Source: Nocardia sp.
Lineage (GTDB): Bacteria > Actinomycetota > Actinomycetes > Mycobacteriales > Mycobacteriaceae
Length of the DNA: 6,309 nucleotides
Direction of reading: 5' to 3'
Assembly (NCBI GenBank): GCA_013361595.1
Contig: JABFXT010000523.1
Span: 1-6,309 of the forward strand
Translations under genes and position numbers: made by a program
The notes under the pieces: generated by a model
What the model saw: the letters and a program-made list of their open reading frames with translations, nothing else
What the model was told of the DNA's origin: nothing
Database searches by the model: none
Shown: positions 1-3,970 of the stretch, piece by piece
Layout of the letters: each line of letters begins with the position of its first letter
How positions within the stretch are numbered: the stretch's first letter is position 1

Positions 1-1
1 T

Positions 2-1120
2 CTGTCCGAGATCAGCGACGAACTACGCGCCGATCCGAAGGTGCAGCGCGTACTGGCCGAGCTGTGGCCGCTGCTCACTCCGCAGCAGGTGTTGGGCGAT
101 CTGTTCGCCGACGCCGATCGTCTCGACCGCGCCGCGGGCAAACTGCTCGATCCGGCCGACCGGGCGGAATTGCTGCGCACCGGTACCGGTGAATTCAGTG
201 CCGCCGACGCCCCACTGCTCGACGAACTCGCCGAACTGCTGGGCACCGACGACGCCGAGGAGCGCGAACGTGCCCGGCGCCGCTGGCGGGCCCAGCTCGC
301 CGAAGCCCAGGACGCCCTGGACATTCTCACCGGATCGGCGCCGCAGGATCTCGAGGACGAACTCGATCCGGAGATCCTGATGGCCTACGACCTCATCGAC
401 GCCGGTCAGCTCGCCGAACGCCAGCAGGTGCGCAACCGGCAGACCACAGCCGAACGCGCCGCGGGCGATCGCACCTGGACCTACGGCCACGTGATCGTGG
501 ACGAGGCGCAGGAGCTGTCGGAAATGGCCTGGCGCATGGTGATGCGCCGGATCCCGAACCGGTGGATCACCGTCGTCGGCGATATCGCGCAGACCGGCGA
601 TCCGGCGGGCGCGAGCTCGTGGTCGGACATGCTGGAGCCGTATGTGGCGAAGCGGTGGAAACGTACCGAGCTCACCGTGAACTACCGGACCCCGTCGGAG
701 ATCATGGCGGTGGCCGCCGATGTCCTGGCCGCCATCGATCCCGGTGCCGTGGTGCCGCGCTCGGGTCGCGATTCGGGCCGGTCGCCGCGTGCGCATCGGG
801 TGGCCGCGAAGGAACTGGTAACGAGCCTGACGAGCCTGCTCGCCGAGGAGCAGGGCCCCGGCACCGCCGCTGTCTTGACACCTGCCGAGCTGGTCGCCGA
901 ATTCTCCGGTCTGGCAAGTGAATCCGTACGGGTGTTGACGGTGACCGAGGCCAAGGGATTGGAGTTCGACGTGGTGTATCTCGTGGAACCGGCCACGGTG
1001 ATCGCCGAATCACCGCGTGGGCGCAACGATCTCTACGTCGCGATCACCCGCGCCACCCAGCGGCTCACCGTCGTGCACAGCGCGGAGCTGCCGCCGGAAC
1101 TGCGGCGTCTGGCCGACTGA
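2..1120 (+). CDS. helR: HelR/HelD-like RNA polymerase recycling ATPase, C-terminal part (5' end outside window)
   Basis: The reading frame enters from the left edge at base 2 and gives 372 C-terminal residues of a UvrD-like superfamily 1 ATPase. Visible motifs, numbered from the first residue in the window: Walker B/motif II VIVDEAQ (~164-170), motif III TVVGDIAQ (~190-197), motif IV region TVNYRTPSE (~225-233), motif V TEAKGLEFDVV (~315-325) and motif VI YVAITRATQRL (~345-355). Walker A lies upstream, outside the window. Before motif II is a long non-canonical stretch (~1-150), rich in acidic residues and helix-formers, with LEDELDPE at ~117-124. Such an insertion is typical of HelD/HelR proteins, which enter RNA polymerase channels, and not of DNA-unwinding UvrD. 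In actinobacteria HelR frees stalled RNA polymerase from DNA and displaces rifamycins, giving tolerance. The protein ends with TGA, followed 17 bp later by a strong hairpin. HelR is preferred over plain UvrD/Rep because of the insertion and the DEAQ/GDIAQ motifs. The exact subclass is inference. Confidence 0.85.
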   Translation: MSEISDELRADPKVQRVLAELWPLLTPQQVLGDLFADADRLDRAAGKLLDPADRAELLRTGTGEFSAADAPLLDELAELLGTDDAEERERARRRWRAQLAEAQDALDILTGSAPQDLEDELDPEILMAYDLIDAGQLAERQQVRNRQTTAERAAGDRTWTYGHVIVDEAQELSEMAWRMVMRRIPNRWITVVGDIAQTGDPAGASSWSDMLEPYVAKRWKRTELTVNYRTPSEIMAVAADVLAAIDPGAVVPRSGRDSGRSPRAHRVAAKELVTSLTSLLAEEQGPGTAAVLTPAELVAEFSGLASESVRVLTVTEAKGLEFDVVYLVEPATVIAESPRGRNDLYVAITRATQRLTVVHSAELPPELRRLAD

Positions 1121-1137
1121 CCCGCCGCGGAACACGT

Positions 1138-1171
1138 CCGCCCCGCCCGGAAGTCGTACCGGGCGGGGCGG
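1138..1171. terminator. Bidirectional hairpin terminator between convergent helR and usp
   Basis: CCGCCCCGCCCGG (1138-1150) and CCGGGCGGGGCGG (1159-1171) are perfect 13-bp inverted arms around an 8-nt loop. The hairpin starts 17 bp after the helR stop and ends 14 bp before the stop of the convergent universal stress protein gene, so it can serve both transcripts. Neither side has a U-tract, which is common for actinobacterial terminators. Confidence 0.8.
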
Positions 1172-1185
1172 GCGGGTTCGCGGTA

Positions 1186-1638
1186 TCAGCGCACGGTGTG
1201 CACGATCAGCACATCGGACTTCGATTTACGCGCCACATCCGAGGGCACCGAACCCAGCAGGCGGCCGGCCAGCGTGTTCAGGCCGCGGTTACCGACCACG
1301 AGCAGATCCGCCTGGGTTTCCCGGACCAGATCCAGCAGGGATTCGACCGGTTCGCCGACGATGGCCTTCTCGACGATCTCCTGGGCCCCGGCGGCGGTCG
1401 CCCGGTCGCGGGCGGTACGCAGGATCTCGTTGGTGGGCGCCGAACCGCGGACCTGGTACGCCTCGTCCTTGAGCATATCGCTCGCGGCGGCGACGTCACG
1501 GTCGTCGGTCGGGTAGTAGGCGCAGGCCACGATGAGCGTCGAACCCGCGGCGCCGGCCAGCGAGGCGGCCTTCTCCACGGCGACGTACGACGAGTCCGAG
1601 CCGTCGGTACCGACGACAATGGTCCGGTAGGCGGTCAT
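1186..1638 (-). CDS. Universal stress protein, ATP-binding UspA type
   Basis: This is a 150-residue single-domain universal stress protein, the usual length for one Usp fold. It opens with TIVVGTDGSDSS (~6-17), the first strand and nucleotide-contacting loop. It ends with GNRG-LNTLAGRLL-GS (116-130), which fits the G-2X-G-9X-G(S/T) ATP-binding signature, followed by a strand SDVLIVHTV (141-149). It should therefore be an ATP-binding, cytosolic, probably dimeric Usp, linked in this family to survival under hypoxia, starvation or oxidative stress. I chose the ATG at 1636-1638 because a GGAGG Shine-Dalgarno sits 5 nt upstream and the Usp fold begins at once. The frame stays open 44 codons further upstream, but that extension has no family resemblance and spans promoter-like sequence. 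The gene converges on helR and shares its terminator. Its client or trigger cannot be read from sequence. Confidence 0.93.
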   Translation of the reverse strand: MTAYRTIVVGTDGSDSSYVAVEKAASLAGAAGSTLIVACAYYPTDDRDVAAASDMLKDEAYQVRGSAPTNEILRTARDRATAAGAQEIVEKAIVGEPVESLLDLVRETQADLLVVGNRGLNTLAGRLLGSVPSDVARKSKSDVLIVHTVR

Positions 1639-1643
1639 TCTCT

Positions 1644-1649
1644 CCTCCA
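1644..1649 (-). promoter_or_regulatory. Shine-Dalgarno that fixes the start of the universal stress protein
   Basis: On the minus strand the sequence TTGGAGGAGAGAATG places a near-ideal GGAGG 5 nt before the ATG at 1638. This argues against the longer open frame that reaches back to 1770. Confidence 0.8.
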
Positions 1650-1658
1650 ACTGTGCGG

Positions 1659-1697
1659 GGTATAAACGCGGCCGCGCCGGACGCTCGACGAAAGTCG
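1659..1697 (-). promoter_or_regulatory. Candidate usp promoter with CGAC-N4-GTCG dyad
   Basis: On the minus strand an AT-rich element GTTTATACC (1667-1659) in otherwise very GC-rich DNA is a plausible -10, about 20-25 bp before the usp start. About 20 bp upstream lies a dyad, CGAC-TTTC-GTCG read on the minus strand (1697-1686), where a -35 region and activator site would be expected. Its core GACTTTCGTC resembles the centre of the DosR/DevR box (ACTWWAGT), but the flanking GGG/CCC are absent. Assignment to DosR is speculative. Confidence 0.35.
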
Positions 1698-1866
1698 GGC
1701 AGCGGCGCAGCGACTGCGTAGACCATAGCCGGAAACCTGGGCCCGAATATCCGGATTCGTTGTACATCACATAGGAACGCGGCTACGGTGGCGTTTCACA
1801 TTTCGATCCGGCCGAAGTGCGCGGATGCCGCCGACCTGCCGATTCCCCCCGGGGCCGGGGTAAACC

Positions 1867-1880
1867 TGTGAGCGATCACA
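1867..1880. promoter_or_regulatory. TGTGA-N4-TCACA palindrome, possible operator
   Basis: TGTGA GCGA TCACA has perfect 5-bp arms. The half-sites are those of CRP/GlxR-type sites, but the spacer is 4 bp instead of the canonical 6, so a CRP-family regulator is doubtful and another dimeric regulator is possible. It lies about 230 bp upstream of the usp start and about 90 bp past the doxX-like stop. No gene is clearly positioned to be controlled by it. Confidence 0.3.
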
Positions 1881-1921
1881 AGGAATTCGAACATCGTTGT
1901 CGCTCTGGGATTTTCCTCACA

Positions 1922-1960
1922 GTACCGGCGCCCGTGCGCGGGGGCGGCGGGCACCGGCAC
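1922..1960 (-). terminator. Hairpin terminator of the doxX-like gene
   Basis: Thirteen bases downstream of the doxX-like stop, arms 1948-1960 and 1922-1934 form a 13-bp stem with a 13-nt loop. Two of the pairs are G-U wobbles that form only in minus-strand RNA; on the plus strand these positions are A-C mismatches. The polarity therefore matches transcription of the doxX-like gene. There is no U-tract. Confidence 0.65.
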
Positions 1961-1973
1961 CAATTCTCGGGGA

Positions 1974-2387
1974 TCAGAGCGAGAACAGCGGTCCCGTTAT
2001 CGTCAGACCCAATTCATCGGTGTGCGCGAAAAACGCGAACAGCATGACGCAGGCGCCCGCGAGCGCGAGGTCCTTGTTGAACTGGATCGTCTCCATCTGG
2101 GTCGCCTCGGCGTCTGTCTCCTTCCAGAAACTGTGCATCATGATCATGGTCGGGACGAGCATGATCAGCAGCAGCAGCGCGCCGAGGTCGGCCCAGATCC
2201 CGAACAGGATGCTGATACTTCCCAGCAGCATCAGCAGTCCGGACCCCTGGACGGCGAGCTCCGGCATCGGTACGCCCTTGGCCTGCGCGTAACCGGCCAT
2301 CGCCTTGGTCTGGGTGAAATGGCCCAGTGCCGAACTCAGGAACAGAATGACGAACATCACTCGGCCGATCAACACCACGACATCCAT
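1974..2387 (-). CDS. DoxX-like small integral membrane protein
   Basis: This 137-residue protein is built almost entirely of membrane segments: helix 1 ~3-22 (VVVLIGRVMFVILFLSSALGH), helix 2 ~44-63, helix 3 ~65-84 (very Leu/Met-rich) and helix 4 ~106-121 (LALAGACVMLFAFFAH). A polar, charged stretch HSFWKETDAEA lies between helices 3 and 4. The early GR motif, the SSALGHF motif at the end of helix 1, the Tyr-Ala-rich 'AGYAQAKGVP' loop and the length all fit the DoxX family. Members take part in membrane redox or thiol homeostasis (for example with SodA and SseA in mycobacteria) or accompany quinone-detoxification enzymes; the chemistry is not established for most. I chose the ATG at 2385-2387 because AGGAG sits 6 nt upstream. 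The in-frame ATG at 2406-2408, seven codons earlier, has no ribosome binding site. The gene lies 133 bp downstream of an araC-type regulator on the same strand and ends in a hairpin terminator. Assignment to DoxX rests on topology and motif resemblance. Confidence 0.85.
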   Translation of the reverse strand: MDVVVLIGRVMFVILFLSSALGHFTQTKAMAGYAQAKGVPMPELAVQGSGLLMLLGSISILFGIWADLGALLLLIMLVPTMIMMHSFWKETDAEATQMETIQFNKDLALAGACVMLFAFFAHTDELGLTITGPLFSL

Positions 2388-2393
2388 GTCCAG

Positions 2394-2413
2394 CTCCTCA
2401 ATATTCATTGAGG
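2394..2413 (-). promoter_or_regulatory. Shine-Dalgarno of doxX-like gene overlapping an inverted repeat
   Basis: The Shine-Dalgarno AGGAG (2398-2394, minus strand) precedes the chosen ATG by 6 nt. The 7-bp inverted repeat CCTCAAT-ATTC-ATTGAGG (plus strand 2396-2413) overlaps it, so in the mRNA a CCUCAAU/AUUGAGG stem with a 4-nt GAAU loop would pair the GAGG part of the ribosome binding site. It could be a translation-attenuating hairpin or a DNA operator. The alternative upstream ATG lies at the loop. Confidence 0.5.
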
Positions 2414-2448
2414 CATCAGCGAGGACCCGGCGTGGTCACATCGCGCTA

Positions 2449-2489
2449 CCGACTCCGGGCCCGACTCGCTCATGCCGACTGTCGCCGAC
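2449..2489. repeat. Four CCGAC direct repeats upstream of the doxX-like gene
   Basis: CCGAC (GTCGG on the transcribed minus strand) occurs at 2449-2453, 2461-2465, 2475-2479 and 2485-2489, all in one orientation with start-to-start spacings of 12, 14 and 10 bp, near one helical turn. This lies 62-102 bp upstream of the chosen doxX-like start, where activator sites would be. AraC-family proteins often bind direct repeats, and an araC-type gene is adjacent, but the link is inference. The pentamer itself is not rare in GC-rich DNA. Confidence 0.35.
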
Positions 2490-2520
2490 GGTACTGCTCC
2501 GATCGAGATGCCATCTTCGA

Positions 2521-3399
2521 TTATGAGGCCGGCAGAACCTTGGAAGTCACCTCATCGCGCGAGCGTAACGAATTCTTGGCATATTCCAGCGGCGCCATTC
2601 CGACCTCGGCGGTGAACTCACGAGTGAAATGCGCTTGATCGAAATAACCGAGTTCGGCGGCGAGCGCAGCCAGATCAGCGATACGACCGCGGGCGAGCAG
2701 ATCGGCGCCGTCCTGTAATCGATAGCGGCGCAGGACCCATTTCGGGCCCGCGCCGATATAGCGACGGAACAGCCGCTGCAGTGTCCGTACCGGGACCCCG
2801 AACCGTGCGGTCACCTGATCGACCCGGGTCAGTTCGGGATCGCCCGCCATCGCGGCGGCGATCGTCAGCACGAGCCGGTAGTTCGGGTCCTCCCGGCGCG
2901 CCCGCCCGCCCAGATGTTCCTCGACCAGGCGACGACGGCCGGAATCGGCGGGCTCGGCGAGGACCCGGGCGACGAGATCGCCGGTATCGGGCAGCACCTC
3001 GCCGAGCGGAACCGCGCGATCCCGCAGCGCCCCGACATCGAGCCCGGTGAAGGCCCCGAATCCGCCGGGGCGGAACCGGACACCGAACGTTTCCCCCTGT
3101 CCGGTGAGTTCACGGACGAATTTGCGGGTGCTGACACCGTTGACGAAACCGCCGTACCGGTCACCGTCGCGTTCGAAGGTGATGTGTACGCACGGATACG
3201 GCAGCACCTCCGCCGCATAGGGAGCCCGGCCGCGCATATCCCAGCGCACCGACCAGTACCACTCCACATAGTCCGCGACGACCGCGCCCGCGGCCAGGCG
3301 GTTCAGGGTGCGGAACCGTTCCTGTTCGTGCGGATGCAGAATCGCCCTGCGGTCGCCCGGGGCGGGCACCTCCGGCGCCGGGATCCCCGCATCACTCAC
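2521..3399 (-). CDS. AraC-family transcriptional regulator with DUF6597-type N-terminal domain
   Basis: This 292-residue protein has a typical two-part AraC-family layout. The N-terminal half (~15-150) carries DYVEWYWSVRWDMRG (~43-57), EVLPYPCVHITFE (~64-76) and FGVRFRPGGFGAF (~105-117), the pattern of the DUF6597 sensor-type domain. The C-terminal DNA-binding domain (~180-276) has two helix-turn-helix units: VDQVTARFGVPVRTLQRLF (~193-211) and IADLAALAAELGYFDQAHF (~240-258). It ends in the family signature FTREFTAEVGMAPLEYA. The start is the GTG at 3397-3399, preceded by AAGGA about 6 nt upstream. The gene diverges from the VOC-fold gene across 68 bp, a common arrangement in which such a regulator controls its neighbour and itself. 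The doxX-like gene follows on the same strand after 133 bp. The ligand is unknown; a small hydrophobic or electrophilic compound is only a guess from the neighbours. Confidence 0.92.
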   Translation of the reverse strand: MSDAGIPAPEVPAPGDRRAILHPHEQERFRTLNRLAAGAVVADYVEWYWSVRWDMRGRAPYAAEVLPYPCVHITFERDGDRYGGFVNGVSTRKFVRELTGQGETFGVRFRPGGFGAFTGLDVGALRDRAVPLGEVLPDTGDLVARVLAEPADSGRRRLVEEHLGGRARREDPNYRLVLTIAAAMAGDPELTRVDQVTARFGVPVRTLQRLFRRYIGAGPKWVLRRYRLQDGADLLARGRIADLAALAAELGYFDQAHFTREFTAEVGMAPLEYAKNSLRSRDEVTSKVLPAS

Positions 3400-3402
3400 A
3401 AC

Positions 3403-3409
3403 TGTCCTT
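3403..3409 (-). promoter_or_regulatory. Ribosome binding site of the AraC-family gene
   Basis: On the minus strand AAAGGACAGTTGTG places AAGGA 6 nt before the GTG start at 3399. This supports the GTG start. Confidence 0.65.
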
Positions 3410-3424
3410 TCCCGGGCTGTCGCT

Positions 3425-3455
3425 TTCTTACAAGAATCGGCCGCCGGAACCCGGC
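3425..3455. promoter_or_regulatory. Divergent araC/VOC control region with two inverted repeats
   Basis: The 68-bp divergent spacer contains TTCTT-AC-AAGAA (3425-3436), AT-rich and central, and GCCGG-AAC-CCGGC (3443-3455), 12 bp before the VOC start. The first is well placed to be an operator for the AraC-family protein or another regulator, and promoter elements for both genes probably overlap it. The second could form a small hairpin in the VOC leader. A CTGTC motif also repeats at 3402 and 3417, 15 bp apart. I cannot assign -10/-35 elements with confidence. Confidence 0.4.
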
Positions 3456-3467
3456 AGAGTCGTACAT

Positions 3468-3938
3468 ATGAGCGAAACAGTCGATCCCATCCCCGCTGGC
3501 TACCACTCCATCACCGTGTTCATCGCGGTATCCGACGGCAACGCCGCCATCGACTTCTATTCGGCGGTGTTCGGCGCGGAGGTGATCTCGCGCAACGATA
3601 TGCCCGACGGTCAACCGGCCCATGCCGAGCTGAAGATCGGCGATTCCACCATCCAGCTGGGGCTCCCCGTGGCGGACCAGAATGTGCTCGCCCCCACCGG
3701 CGACTGGGTGCACACCTCCCTGGTCCACTACTGCCCCGATGTCGACGCCGTGATCACCCGCGCCCGCGAGCACGGCGCCACCGTTGCCGAGGATCCGGCC
3801 ACCTTCGTCACCGGAGACCGCTACGGTGCCCTGAAGGATCCGTTCGGGCACCGCTGGGTCGTCATGACCCGGGTCGAGGACGTCTCCCGCGAGGAAGCCG
3901 AACGACGTGTGAACGAGTGGATGGCCACCCAGGCCTGA
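3468..3938 (+). CDS. VOC-superfamily (glyoxalase-fold, PhnB-like) protein
   Basis: This is a 156-residue single-gene VOC protein with two beta-alpha-beta-beta-beta modules. Module 1 starts at YHSITVFIAVSDGNAAIDFYSAVFGAEV (~12-39) and runs through HAELKIGDSTIQLG (~52-65). Module 2 runs from HTSLVHYCPDVDAVITRAREHGA (~82-104) to GDRYGALKDPFGHRWVVMT (~116-134). The family includes glyoxalases, fosfomycin and bleomycin resistance proteins and dioxygenases. The AIDFY..VFGAE and DPFGHRW signatures point to the PhnB-like COG2764 branch, whose substrates are mostly unknown. Possible metal-site residues are His52, Glu54, His82 and His128, but without a structure I cannot say whether a full metal site exists. 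A predicted helical tail EDVSREEAERRVNEW follows. The ATG at 3468 has only a weak purine-rich GGCAGAG upstream. The gene diverges from the AraC-type regulator, the likely controller. It converges on uvrB with a 29-bp gap and looks functionally unrelated to it. Confidence 0.9.
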   Translation: MSETVDPIPAGYHSITVFIAVSDGNAAIDFYSAVFGAEVISRNDMPDGQPAHAELKIGDSTIQLGLPVADQNVLAPTGDWVHTSLVHYCPDVDAVITRAREHGATVAEDPATFVTGDRYGALKDPFGHRWVVMTRVEDVSREEAERRVNEWMATQA

Positions 3939-3970
3939 CCGGGCAGGGCGGCGTGGAACGGATCCGGTCA
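3936..3970. terminator. Compact convergent VOC/uvrB gene end with stop codons inside an inverted repeat
   Basis: TGACCGG (3936-3942) and CCGGTCA (3964-3970) are perfect 7-bp arms with a 21-nt loop. The TGA of the VOC gene lies in the left arm, and the TGA of uvrB, read on the other strand, lies in the right arm, so both genes end in TGACCGG. This could act as a weak two-way terminator. The stem is short and no U-tract follows. Confidence 0.35.

Larger units (their letters stand above)
1639..1973. other. Gene-free spacer between usp and doxX-like gene
   Basis: These 335 bp contain no convincing gene. They hold the usp ribosome binding site and promoter candidate at the left, a small inverted repeat CGAAT-N6-ATTCG near 1743-1758, a TGTGA-N4-TCACA palindrome at 1867-1880, and the terminator hairpin of the next gene at 1922-1960. 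The part from about 1860 to 1920 is noticeably less GC-rich than its surroundings. Open frames here lack the third-position G/C bias seen in the real genes. Confidence 0.7.

Noticed and set aside
23..796. Minus-strand open frame of 257 codons opposite helR
   Set aside because: Antisense shadow of the conserved HelR-like motifs, with no domain and no ribosome binding site.
1196..1665. Plus-strand frames of 106 and 155 codons opposite the universal stress protein
   Set aside because: Antisense shadows of a well-supported gene.
1639..1770. 44-codon N-terminal extension of the universal stress protein
   Set aside because: The Usp fold starts at MTAYRTIVVG, and an excellent Shine-Dalgarno lies just before that ATG; the extension covers promoter-like sequence.
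1888..1907. TCGAAC half-site resembling a mycobacterial LexA box
   Set aside because: The second half (GTTCGA after 4 bp) is not present, so only a half-site remains.
1817..2047. Small plus-strand open frame of 76 codons (or from GTG 1868)
   Set aside because: No third-position G/C bias, no clear ribosome binding site, and it runs antisense into the doxX-like gene and through its terminator hairpin.
2388..2408. Seven-codon longer start of the doxX-like gene at 2408
   Set aside because: No ribosome binding site precedes it, whereas the internal ATG has AGGAG at 6 nt. It is not strictly excluded.
2511..2521. AGATG-N-CATCT mini-palindrome at the end of the araC-type gene, considered as a terminator
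   Set aside because: Only 5 bp with a single-base centre that cannot form an RNA loop; no stem extension.
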